Below, piece by piece: positions 25,936-35,300 of a DNA stretch of 58,290 nt (position 1 is its first letter; each line of letters starts with the position of its first letter). Location: NCBI RefSeq assembly GCF_020829595.1, contig NZ_JAIVFW010000046.1, positions 1-58,290 on the forward strand, written 5' to 3'. The stretch is from Nostoc sp. CHAB 5844. Lineage in GTDB: Bacteria > Cyanobacteriota > Cyanobacteriia > Cyanobacteriales > Nostocaceae. Both the position numbers and the translations under genes were made by a program. The notes beneath the pieces were generated by a model. It searched no databases. It saw only the letters and a program-made list of their open reading frames with translations, and had not been told where the DNA came from.

Positions 25936-26003
25936 TAAATCCGATCGCGGTAGAGCATCATCACCTCCACCTGCTCTTACTGGCTGACATTTCATGCGAT
26001 CGC
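25936..26003. repeat. 68-bp direct duplication, copy A
   Basis: It begins TAAATCCGATCGCGGTAGAG and ends GCGATCGC. Copy B at 26178-26245 differs at two positions. The MITE-like repeat at 26008-26148 lies between the copies. Confidence 0.85.
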
Positions 26004-26007
26004 TCAA

Positions 26008-26148
26008 TATAGCAGTTCTCGTTTGCATGAAATAGATTTTTTCACCTCACCCCCAACCCCTCTCCTTACCAAGGAGAGGGGAGTGTTTGCGTTAGCAAAT
26101 ACGGGGTGAGGTGACGACTGTATTGCACTCTCAGTGAGAACCGCTATA
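26008..26148 (-). repeat. TATAGC-ended palindromic MITE-like repeat, copy 2
   Basis: Ends TATAGCAGTTCTC and GAGAACCGCTATA. The interior CACCTCACCCC and GGGGTGAGGTG arms are as in the other copies, but in inverse orientation to 3015 and 30257. Confidence 0.8.
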
Positions 26149-26177
26149 TTGTCAGACAGATTTTGACTGGCGATGAG

Positions 26178-26245
26178 TAAATCCGATCGCGGTAGAGCAT
26201 CATCACCTCCACCTGCTCTTACTAGCTGACATTCCATGCGATCGC
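26178..26245. repeat. 68-bp direct duplication, copy B
   Basis: Partner of the copy at 25936-26003 (66 of 68 bases the same). It ends 57 bases before the trailer end of CRISPR array 2. Confidence 0.85.
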
Positions 26246-26301
26246 ACTGTCATCCACTCTACTAAATCATTGCTTAATGCGATCGCACTTACTTCTTTTT
26301 T

Positions 26302-27634
26302 GTTTCCATCCCCGTGAGGGGTAAAGGAATTAAAACGCTTCTCAGTAGAAGTGGAAGTACGATTTCACTGGTTTCCATCCCCGTGAGGGGTAAAGGAATT
26401 AAAACTTGATGACGGGGAGGGAGGCCGCTATTGCGGCGAATGGGTTTCCATCCCCGTGAGGGGTAAAGGAATTAAAACTCTTTTCTCTGTATTCTTTTTG
26501 TTTTTTGCAGGCCATGTTTCCATCCCCGTGAGGGGTAAAGGAATTAAAACTATTGTAATAGCTGTTGCAGAAACGGTTACTGTACTACTGTTTCCATCCC
26601 CGTGAGGGGTAAAGGAATTAAAACAGCAACATTGTCATTTACTAAGGATAACGGCATCGCAAAAGTTTCCATCCCCGTGAGGGGTAAAGGAATTAAAACC
26701 CTCCAAATTCGCCCCTCGGCGAGATTCCCGGCCTCAGTGTTTCCATCCCCGTGAGGGGTAAAGGAATTAAAACATAGATGGGAAACTGGTTTGCCGACTT
26801 AAAACCGGGTTTCCATCCCCGTGAGGGGTAAAGGAATTAAAACAGAAGCCTTGGAATGGCTAAAAAAGGAACATAAAAGTTTCCATCCCCGTGAGGGGTA
26901 AAGGAATTAAAACGAGGTTACTCAACCCAACTATGTGGAGGCCATTCGGAAGTTTCCATCCCCGTGAGGGGTAAAGGAATTAAAACGTTTTCAATCCTCA
27001 GGTGCGCTTTTTGCCAACACCTTGTTTCCATCCCCGTGAGGGGTAAAGGAATTAAAACGTGGGCGTGTGGAAACCCAAGGCGCGACTACGAAATGTTTCC
27101 ATCCCCGTGAGGGGTAAAGGAATTAAAACTCTCTGGCATTGGCTTTTTCTGACGGCATATAACAATGTTTCCATCCCCGTGAGGGGTAAAGGAATTAAAA
27201 CATGGTTTCGCTCGGTATACTTCTTGTATATCGAGTGTTTCCATCCCCGTGAGGGGTAAAGGAATTAAAACAAGCTATTTCAAACTGTGAGATTCACATA
27301 TCATAATGTTTCCATCCCCGTGAGGGGTAAAGGAATTAAAACCCTTAGCCACCGCTGATGAAGTTGCCGAAGCCATTAAGTTTCCATCCCCGTGAGGGGT
27401 AAAGGAATTAAAACCCCAAAACCACGAGTTCGTGTCGGAAGCAAACTTTTTGCGTTTCCATCCCCGTGAGGGGTAAAGGAATTAAAACTGGTGGTAAGAA
27501 GTCTGCGGAACTGCTTAAGGAACTGTTTCCATCCCCGTGAGGGGTAAAGGAATTAAAACGTCTTTCAGTTGGGACAACAATCCACATTGTAAGCGTTAAG
27601 TTTCCATCCCCGTGAGGGGTAAAGGAATTAAAAC
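26302..27634 (-). CRISPR. CRISPR array 2: 35-bp repeat, 19 repeats, 18 spacers
   Basis: Nineteen identical 35-bp repeats begin GTTTCCATCCCCGTGAGG on the plus strand, at 26302, 26371, 26444, 26516, 26590, 26665, 26739, 26809, 26879, 26952, 27024, 27095, 27167, 27237, 27308, 27380, 27454, 27525 and 27600. Spacers are about 34-41 bp. On the minus strand the repeat ends GGATGGAAAC, as in type III-associated cyanobacterial repeats, so transcription runs leftward and the leader is at 27635 onward, next to RT-cas1. The repeat core forms a CCCC-TCAC-GGGG hairpin suited to Cas6. No degenerate terminal repeat is seen, so the array looks active or recently so. Confidence 0.98.
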
Positions 27635-27981
27635 CCTACCCTTGTAGAACCATTACTACAAAAAGGTTTGAAGGTGCCATTTTAGCGGGGGGTACATTTT
27701 ACCTGTCAATAAGCGCAAATTATTGACAACTATGACTCATGCACCCTATTGAAACCCTTATACAGTAAGCGATTAGCGGGGGTCAACGAAATCATCAGGG
27801 TTTCAGGGATCGGTTTACCCCCGCTAAAAACTTACGTGTACAAAGTTCAAACAAATACTTTTGCTTTCACTTGGAAACGTAAGATTAAGTTTTCAAGGTT
27901 CTGTTTTTGCATCCAAGAGTATAACAAAGTACCGTGGACTTTTGACAACGTAAACCGCAAACTTAACATAAGTTTTCTTGG
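27635..27981 (-). promoter_or_regulatory. Probable leader of CRISPR array 2
   Basis: The 347-bp gap between the newest repeat and the RT-cas1 stop holds no gene. The word TTAGCGGGGG occurs at 27682 and 27773 and in inverse orientation at 27819-27828. TGAAACCCT near 27749 and AGGGTTTCA near 27797 are inverted repeats bracketing the middle copy. Such repeated words may guide leader-end spacer integration or the array promoter. Confidence 0.65.
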
Positions 27982-30003
27982 CTATCTCTCCCAAATCATC
28001 GGTCGGTAAACTTCCACTTCACCCTTCAAGCATGAGATATATTCTCGTACCTGCAACTCAAGAGCGCGACGGTAGACTACTTTTTGTCCAGTATGAGGGT
28101 GCGTCACTTCTGATTGCAATCTTTCTTCCCAATGTTTCAGAAACTTCTTGAGTGCGTGAGGTTGAAAATACACTCCTTGTCGTTCGTCAGGTAATGTAAA
28201 ATCATCAATTGTAAAAACTTCAGAATTTACTAAATAAACTGCTAAAGAATCGACCAAGCCAGCCCTCCATTCTTCCATCAAATCAGAAACTAGTGCTGGA
28301 TGATTATCACGGGGAACGTGTAAATTCCCAAAATGAGTATGCAATCCTACAGATTGAATGAACAAAAAAACATTTTGGCTTAATAGAGTATATCCCAAAC
28401 TGAGCATACTATTAATTGGGTCAGTGGGTGGACGCTTGGTGCGCTTTTCAAATTGAAACGAACCAGAAAATAAACTTCCTAGAGCTTGAAAATAAATTGT
28501 CGCCGCCTTTCCTTCATACCCCCGTAGCATATCCATGTTATCTGCAAAAGGTAGTTTACTCATCAAAATTCCTAATTCATTAGATGCCTTTTTAATGATT
28601 GTTTCATCTAGATTTTTAGATTTTTGACGACGGTTTAATCTCATCAACAATATGCGTGAATTATGCAACTTTGCCCGAACTATAGCCTCAGATTGCTTTC
28701 TGGTAAACTCAGGATTTTGACAACGTTCAACTTGTAACATCAAATATTCAACTTTGGCATCACCTTCGACTTGCAACCTACCAAAATATCTACCTTTCTG
28801 CGATAAATACATGATGGGAATCCGTCGCCGCAACGCCATACTCACAGCACCATGCGAGACATTACAACAGCCAAACAACACAACATTACTCACCCGACTA
28901 ACAGGAACCTTAATTCGCAATTGACCTTGATAAAATACCTGAAACTGCTGATTTTTTACACTTAAATAAGCGCCTTGGTCAGTTATATATAAAGTAGTCA
29001 TAGTTTCCTGCCAATAATGGGATAAAGATGCTCTAGGAAAATTGATTGGCTTGTCAATACTGCAAGCTTTAGGAGGATGAGAAACTGGTTTTATCGGTTT
29101 TGGCTTACTGCGGAAATAAGGTGTACCCGAATCATTAATTACCCATTCGCCTGAGCGTACAGGTTCCGGTGGTGGAGGTGCATAAACTTCGCCTCCAGCA
29201 AACCGATAACCTAAAAAAGTAAACTCATCATTAGGAGTAAAAATCTGTGTTTTCTCTGGTTGAAAAGTTAAATAAACTTCTCCCAACCAAACAGTAATTT
29301 TGTCAAAAATACGATTAGCTTCTTGCCAACTATTGCAAGCAATGACAAAATCATCACCATACCGCACCAAGTTAATACCTTGACTGAGACATTTTCGATC
29401 AAAATTAGTCAGATATAAATTTGCTAAAGCACCAGAAAGTATCCCACCTTGTAAAACGCCTTTGCCAAAGTTGCGATATTGTCCAGAAATGATAATTCCT
29501 GATTTCAATTGTTGCTCTAGCAACTGTAAGACAATTGATTCGAGTGATAATTCCTCTAAAAAAGTTAACAGCAATGCCCAAGAAAGATTGTCAAAAAAAT
29601 CAGCAATGTCGGCTTTGATAATCCATTTGGGTTGATACTGATAGTACCCATATAAATGCTGTACTGCTTGCTGAATATTATGTCCCGGACGATAGGCATA
29701 GCTGCAATCTAGAAACGTATCTTCCAAAGGAAAATACAATTCATCAAGGAGCAGGCGCTGGACAATTCTATCCCGCACAGTAGAGATACCAATCAATCTT
29801 TTATCGCCGTTTTTCTTGGGTACATAAAACCCTTTAGCGGGACTTGCAGTATAAGTTTCCTGCTGGATTTGATATGCAATATTCTGTAATTGTTCTGTAG
29901 CCATAGACTCGAATAAATTAACAGAAATTCCATCAATACCCGCACTCTTACTACCCGCACGAACTTGTAGCCATGCGAAATGCAGATGTTCTAAGGTGAA
30001 CAT
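27982..30003 (-). CDS. cas1: Reverse transcriptase-Cas1 fusion protein
   Basis: The frame is open to 30138, but the extra N-terminus is translated GTAGGTTGGG and heptamer repeat sequence; the ATG at 30003 (MFTLEHLHFA) is the better start, giving 673 residues. The reverse transcriptase domain (about 1-270) is of the group II-intron type: KADIADFFDNL with Asp132, LQGGILSG (184-191) and YGDD at 215-218. A Pro-rich linker (about 271-334) leads to Cas1 (335-673) with complete ligands Glu497, His562, Asp574 and Glu577. RT-Cas1 proteins of type III systems acquire spacers from RNA. No Cas6 domain is fused; Cas6 is separate here. Confidence 0.95.
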   Translation of the reverse strand: MFTLEHLHFAWLQVRAGSKSAGIDGISVNLFESMATEQLQNIAYQIQQETYTASPAKGFYVPKKNGDKRLIGISTVRDRIVQRLLLDELYFPLEDTFLDCSYAYRPGHNIQQAVQHLYGYYQYQPKWIIKADIADFFDNLSWALLLTFLEELSLESIVLQLLEQQLKSGIIISGQYRNFGKGVLQGGILSGALANLYLTNFDRKCLSQGINLVRYGDDFVIACNSWQEANRIFDKITVWLGEVYLTFQPEKTQIFTPNDEFTFLGYRFAGGEVYAPPPPEPVRSGEWVINDSGTPYFRSKPKPIKPVSHPPKACSIDKPINFPRASLSHYWQETMTTLYITDQGAYLSVKNQQFQVFYQGQLRIKVPVSRVSNVVLFGCCNVSHGAVSMALRRRIPIMYLSQKGRYFGRLQVEGDAKVEYLMLQVERCQNPEFTRKQSEAIVRAKLHNSRILLMRLNRRQKSKNLDETIIKKASNELGILMSKLPFADNMDMLRGYEGKAATIYFQALGSLFSGSFQFEKRTKRPPTDPINSMLSLGYTLLSQNVFLFIQSVGLHTHFGNLHVPRDNHPALVSDLMEEWRAGLVDSLAVYLVNSEVFTIDDFTLPDERQGVYFQPHALKKFLKHWEERLQSEVTHPHTGQKVVYRRALELQVREYISCLKGEVEVYRPMIWER

Positions 30004-30049
30004 GATATGAAAGTAAAAAGTTAAAAGTAAAAAGGTAAAAGCAAGATTT

Positions 30050-30188
30050 GTAGGTTGGGTAGAGTGATAGCGAAACCCAACATAGATTTTGAAAACTTGT
30101 TGTGCAGCTGCTTTGTTTTCATCGTTTAACAATAGCAAAACCCAACATGGTTATTGGTGTTGGGTTTCCTGACGTTAATCCAACCTAC
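30050..30188. repeat. GTAGGTTGGG palindrome pair upstream of RT-cas1
   Basis: Starts GTAGGTTGGGTAGAGTGATA and ends TTAATCCAACCTAC, with two GAAACCCAACA-like words and a complementary GTTGGGTTTCC. The copy is longer (139 bp) than its relatives because of a unique middle segment. Confidence 0.7.
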
Positions 30189-30208
30189 AATTTAATTGTT
30201 GCAGTGCT

Positions 30209-30259
30209 ATATATGAGTTCGTATATGGGTTATTGACTCTTTTATATGAGTTCGTATAT
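30209..30259. promoter_or_regulatory. Paired TATATGAGTTCGTATAT motifs upstream of RT-cas1
   Basis: Two near-perfect copies of TATATGAGTTCGTATAT at 30210 and 30243 are 33 bases apart centre to centre. Related words occur upstream of the stand-alone cas1 (25138-25205). They lie about 210-255 bases before the RT-cas1 start. Confidence 0.45.
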
Positions 30260-30396
30260 AGCGGTTCTCACTTCAATGCAATACAGTCGTCACCTCACCC
30301 CGTATTTGCTAACGCAAACACTCCCCTCTCCTTACCAAGGAGAGGGGTTGGGGGTGAGGTGAAAAAATCTATTTCATGCAAACGAGAACTGCTATA
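30257..30396 (+). repeat. TATAGC-ended palindromic MITE-like repeat, copy 3
   Basis: Ends TATAGCGGTTCTC and GAGAACTGCTATA, with the same internal arms as the copies at 26008 and 53275. Confidence 0.85.
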
Positions 30397-30470
30397 TGAC
30401 TTATGCTAATTCAAAAAATTATTGCTACATTTGCTCAAGAGACGTTGCATTGCAACGTCTCTACATCTGG

Positions 30471-30749
30471 TTATTGCATCGAAATTTGACGGCTTAAAAT
30501 ACTCATCACTTCATCTGGATTACCAGTTGGTAGCAGTGGACTCCAATCTCCCACACTGGCGTAGCCAATAACTTGCAAATAGTGAATTGTGCTAGTGACG
30601 GCTTTGGGTGAACCAATGAGTAAATGTTTAATCGGTTCTCGGTAGGGAAATGGTTGTTGAGGAATTTGCTTGCGGATGGGGGAGTTGAAATCTTTGCGTA
30701 AGAACTGCGCTAATTGGAATTGGGCGAATTTGAGTAATTGTGCCATCAT
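30471..30749 (-). CDS. Small conserved cyanobacterial hypothetical protein
   Basis: The 92-residue protein (starting MMAQLLKFAQFQLAQFLR) has a helical N-terminal third and a compact remainder with IPQQPFPYREPIKHLLIGSP and VGDWSPLLPTGNPDEV. I recall similar small hypothetical proteins in Nostocales but no function. The sequence is well formed and unlike repeat sequence, so it is probably a real gene. It is monocistronic, with HIP1-rich sequence upstream. Confidence 0.65.
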   Translation of the reverse strand: MMAQLLKFAQFQLAQFLRKDFNSPIRKQIPQQPFPYREPIKHLLIGSPKAVTSTIHYLQVIGYASVGDWSPLLPTGNPDEVMSILSRQISMQ

Positions 30750-30988
30750 TATATGTATGCTCCTTTTGTGAGGGGTATAAAAGCGATCGCTCTCTTCTTT
30801 GCCGGAATCAGACGATCGCTTTTACCTTTTGTGGGGTTTAGATAAGGGCGGTTGCTTTATTCTTTGAGGAAGGAAGCGATCGCCTTTATCATGTCTTTTA
30901 TATTAAAGTATAATTTTATACTTGTCAACTACTAATGCCAAAATTTTTGTGACTAATTTCCCAATTTTTACAAAGACAAATTATCTTA

Positions 30989-31151
30989 GAGGTTGTTTGA
31001 AAAGTGTTTGGTTGTGATTTTAGGCACTTAGAGATCCCCCCTAGCCCCCCTTAAAAAGGGGGGAACTGGAGTCAAAGTCCCCCTTTTTAAGGGGGATTTA
31101 GGGGGATCGAGAATGTTTTTATACCAACAGGCAGACTTTTCAAACATCCTC
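30989..31151. mobile_element. Non-autonomous element with GAGGTTGTTTGAAAAGT ends and TTA target duplication
   Basis: Ends GAGGTTGTTTGAAAAGT and ACTTTTCAAACATCCTC, flanked by TTA at 30986-30988 and 31152-31154. The interior is the GATCCCCC... hairpin seen at 20585 and 36298. The same family as 20544-20993 without the nested inserts. Confidence 0.85.
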
Positions 31152-31162
31152 TTAAATAGAAG

Positions 31163-31211
31163 TTACCTTTTACTTTTTACTTTTTACCTTTTAACTTTTT
31201 ACTTTTAACTT
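31163..31211. repeat. Heptamer tandem repeat tract
   Basis: Repeats of TTTTTAC/TTTTAAC-like heptamers end at the start codon of the HTH-DUF4384 gene. Similar tracts lie near 10815, 22558, 22995, 23485, 24003, 30012, 53426 and 53707. Confidence 0.8.
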
Positions 31212-31214
31212 ATT

Positions 31215-31958
31215 ATGTCTCGAACTCTGGTTGCATCACCTGAAGGCGTTAAACTGGCAAGAAAAGCCCTAAAAGCCAGAAATTTAACCCAAACAGATTT
31301 TGCTATAGAGTTAGAATTAGGTTATACAACTGTTAGTAATTTCCTCAACGGTAAACCGATATATCGCACAAATTTTCAAGAAATATGTAAATTCCTAGAT
31401 TTAGACTGGCAAGATATCGCTGCATTTGCTGAAGAAATTGAAGAACTCACACCCCTCAATAGTCTTTGGCAACAACTTCAATCATTAGGTTCTTCCACTG
31501 AACAAATGGGGCTAGTCTTAGTCAAAGAAGAAACCCTCGGCTGGGGGAAGAAAATCCCCAGTCGGTACGAAAAATCAGTGCAAATCGGTAGTTACATTCG
31601 CTTTGAGCTAAATTTCTCAACTCCCGGTTATTTATTGCTACTGCAAAAAGATACATCTGGACAAATGTGGTGCTTTTGTCCCTCATGTTTTGCTCAACAG
31701 CCGCACTTGAATAATGGTAAAACAAGTTTGCCTCAAGAAGGTTCACCAATGACAGCTTTCCCCGTCGAAGGAACTCCAGGTAAGGAAGAAATTATCGCTA
31801 TTATTACTCAGGAAGTACCTGCATTAGACTGGTTAACGCCAGAGAATGATCAGGTTTTAGAACTAGAAACCAGTCATCTTACAGAGTTACTAAAGTATGT
31901 GCATGAACACCAAGCATCTCAACTTTGGTATACAGATTACATGGTTACTGCTCAATAA
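31215..31958 (+). CDS. HTH (XRE-like) protein with DUF4384 domain
   Basis: The 247-residue protein has an N-terminal helix-turn-helix (about 10-62: LTQTDFAIELELGYTTVSNF) with the LDWQDIAAF signature seen in cyanobacterial HTH effector-associated proteins, and a C-terminal DUF4384-like domain (about 95-240: PGYLLLLQKDTSGQMWCFCP). DUF4384 is often joined to caspase-like peptidases or vWA domains in cyanobacterial multi-component systems. Here it lies just upstream of a TPR-CHAT protein on the same strand, about 390 bp apart, so the two may work together. Confidence 0.75.
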   Translation: MSRTLVASPEGVKLARKALKARNLTQTDFAIELELGYTTVSNFLNGKPIYRTNFQEICKFLDLDWQDIAAFAEEIEELTPLNSLWQQLQSLGSSTEQMGLVLVKEETLGWGKKIPSRYEKSVQIGSYIRFELNFSTPGYLLLLQKDTSGQMWCFCPSCFAQQPHLNNGKTSLPQEGSPMTAFPVEGTPGKEEIIAIITQEVPALDWLTPENDQVLELETSHLTELLKYVHEHQASQLWYTDYMVTAQ

Positions 31959-32041
31959 TAAGTATAATTTATAACTAACATTTCCAATTAGAAATCATGG
32001 AAACAAAATTAATGCCTTGCACCCTGACAAGGCATATTGAG

Positions 32042-32146
32042 GTTTTCAATTCATTACCCCTCACGGGGATAGAAACAAGTTCGGTCGATGCTTGTGGCAT
32101 CTGTGCTAAGCGTTTTCAATTCATTACTCCTCACCTCACAGGATGA
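32042..32146 (+). CRISPR. Relic CRISPR unit: one repeat, one 35-bp spacer, one decayed repeat
   Basis: A 35-bp repeat (32042-32076, beginning GTTTTCAATTCATTACCCC and ending GGGGATAGAAAC) matches the array 2 repeat at about 30 of 35 positions. A 35-bp spacer-like segment (32077-32111) is followed by a second repeat whose first 15-20 bases match and whose second half has decayed. It is oriented opposite to array 2. Confidence 0.8.
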
Positions 32147-32346
32147 GAAATTTTAGATAAAATCACGCCGTGTGCAACTTTCTCTCAAACCTAACCCCCA
32201 ACCCCTTCCCTTGTAGGGAAGGGGAGCAAGAATCAAAGCCTCTCTCCGTTTCGGGGAGAGGTTTGGAGAGGGGTTTCCAGAATAAGTCGCACATCGCGTT
32301 AAAATCAATAATTGCTAAAAAATACATAACCATCTGGAATAATCAG

Positions 32347-35300
32347 ATGAAAAAACTTATAAAACAATTAACTCAACTTAACTTACAAGTTGTAGAATTA
32401 GCTGGACAAGGAAACTTAGAACAAGCAATAATTGTTGCCCAGCAAGCCGTAAATATAGGCAAAAATCGGCAACTAAGTGAACACCCTGCATACTGCGATA
32501 GCTTGAATAACCTCGCAGAATTATATCGGATGCAAGGACGTTACTTGTTAGCCCAGCCTTTATACTTACAAACTTTAACTCTCAGAAAAAGTATCCTTGG
32601 TTCAGAACATCCTGATGTCGCCCAATCTTTAAATAATCTTGCAGCCTTCTACCATTCACAAGGAAATTATGTAGAAGCTGAAAAACTCTTTTCAGAAGCA
32701 CTGGAATTGTGGAAAGACATCTTTGGCGAAGAACATTTTCAAGTTGCAACTAACTTAAATAATTTAGCAGAAATTTATCGAGAACAAGGAAAATATTTTC
32801 AATCCGAACAAGTACATTTAGAAGTTTTAGCAATGCGAAAACGCTTGTTTGGTGAGTCACATCCTGATATTGTCCAAACCTTAAATAATTTAGCAAACAT
32901 TTACATATCACAAGGGCGCTATGCTGATGCAGAACAAATGCACTTAGATGCTTTAGCAATGAAGCAAGGCTTATTTGATGATCAGCATCCTGAAATTGCT
33001 GTCAGCTTGAATAATTTAGCTGCGTTGTATGACTCTCAAGGGCGTTATTCAGAAGCTGAAGCAAAGTTTCAGGAAATTTTAAACAAACTACAAAAAGTCC
33101 TGCCAAACGAACATCCATACATAGCAACTATCTTAAATAATCTTGCCAGCAATTATAAAGAACAGGGACGTTACTTTGAATCGGAACAGAAATATCTAGA
33201 AGCTTTGGCGATGCGGAAACGCCTGCTAGGAAATCAACATCCTGATGTTGCGGTGAGTTTGAGTAACTTAGCTGAAGTTTATGTTAGCCAAGGGCGTTAT
33301 TTAGAAGCTGAACAAATGTATTTAGAAGCTCATGTTATGAGAAAGCAATTGTTCACTTCGGAACATCCTGATATTGCTGATAGCTTAAGGAATATTGCCG
33401 TAGTTTATACATATCAAGGACGCTATTTAGAAGCAGAAAAACGATATTTAGAAGTTTTACCAATGCTGGAAAAGTTTCTAGGAAAAGAGCATCCAGTCAT
33501 TGCTGATAATTTAATTAATATGGCAGCACTTTATGAAGAACAAGGACGTTATTCGGAAGCTGAACAGAAATATTTGGCGGCTTTAGAAATCCAAAAAAAT
33601 ATTTTAGGTAATGAACATCCTGAAATTGCCACTACTTTCAACCAAATAGCAGTACTTTATCGCATCCAAGGACGCTATGGAGAATCCGAAAAACTGCATC
33701 TAGAGTGTTTGGCAATGGCAAAACGTCTCCGAGGAGAACAACATCCATTTATAGCAGTTATTCTCAATAATTTAGCAGTATTATATGATGATTTAACTCA
33801 ATATCAAAAAGCCGAATCATTATTTTTAGAAGCTTTAGCAATTGTGAAAACTGCTTTTGGTAATGAACACCCGCAAGTAGCAACTACTATGAATAACTTA
33901 GCGGTTATTTATGATTTTCAAGGGCGTTACCAAGAAGCAGAACAACTGCATCTAGAAACATTACAACTGAGAAAATTATTACTAGGAGAAGAACACCCAA
34001 AAGTTTCTATAAGTATTAATAATCTAGCAGAACTCTACTTTTCACTGGGGCGCTTTGCAGAAGCAGAACAGAAGTATGCAGAAACTTTGGCGATGCGAAA
34101 ACGCTTATTGGGAGAAGAACATCCCGATGTTGCATTTAGTATGAATAATCTGGCTACTGCCTTAGCTGCTAACAACCGCCCAAAAGAAGCTTTAAATTAT
34201 CGCATCCAAGCAAGTAAAATTGAAGACAAGATTATTCGTAACATATTTGCCTTTAGTTCGGAAAGCGATCGCCTGGCATTTTTACAAAAAATCAGAAATA
34301 ATTTTGATTTATTTCTCTCTCTAATCTACAAGCACCTATCAAACTCAGATAACGCCATTGCAGCACTAGATTTTGTCTTCAAACGCAAAGGACTCACTGC
34401 ATCAGCGCTGGCGGCGCAAAACCAAGCCCTCTCCAGTGGACGTTATCCCCAACTCCAAGGAAAGTTCCGTCAGCTAAGTGATTTAAGCACGCGGCTGGTA
34501 CACTTAACTTTTTCTGTCCCGCAAACCGATGTTACAGCCACAACAGAGAAAACCTCACGCCAATTTAAAACCTACCAGGAAAATTTAACACAACTGCAAG
34601 CCCAGCATAACTACCTACAAAAACAACTAGCATTGCAAGTACCAGAAATTCAGTTATCTGAGCAAACTTTTGACCGTCAGGCTATAGCCGCAGCATTACC
34701 TCCTGATTCTATTTTGGTCGAATTTGTCCGCTTTGATGTGTTCGATTTTCAGGCAATTCCAGCCAATGGAGAAACACAATGGTATTCGGCTCGGTATCTA
34801 GCATTTATTTTAAAAGCCGGACAACCAGATGCAGTGCAAATGATTGACTTAGGAGCAGCCGACACCATTGATAGGCTAATTCAAGTATTTCGCTTACAAG
34901 CATCCGACTATAACCAACCAACATTAGCCTTAGGAAAAGTTCGTGACAAACCAAAGCTACATATTAAAACATACGATTCCACAGCTGCTATTCAACTAAG
35001 TCAACTGCTTTTTGCACCCATCCGTGACTTAGTGAAAGATTGTAGACATCTAATTATCGCACCCGATGGTAACTTAAACTTAGTGCCGTTTCAGATCTTG
35101 CCTATTGATAGCACAGGTCAACATTTATTAATGGATGAATATACCATCAGTTATCTCAGTGTCGGCAGAGAAATTCTCCGCACCAAAATTCAGCCACTAA
35201 CACCTTCCATCTCTGCACCATTCATCATTGCTGATCCTGATTTTAATTTAAAAGCAGACTCAGATAGAGAAACTATCAAAACAGCTGATACACCAAGACA

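Noticed and set aside
27059-27259. Open frame inside array 2 encoding repeated PVRGKGIKT
   Set aside because: It is the translation of CRISPR repeats and spacers, not a gene.
23591-30003. The locus as a diversity-generating retroelement
   Set aside because: The reverse transcriptase is fused to Cas1 and carries YGDD, and no template/variable repeat pair or variable target gene was seen; only the Avd-like fold is shared.
30004-30138. N-terminal 45-residue extension of RT-Cas1
   Set aside because: It is translated GTAGGTTGGG and heptamer repeats; the reverse transcriptase begins naturally at the ATG at 30003.
32170-32346. N-terminal extension of the TPR-CHAT protein
   Set aside because: It is translated hairpin repeat sequence of the CCCTCTCC type; the ATG at 32347 precedes the first helical unit.
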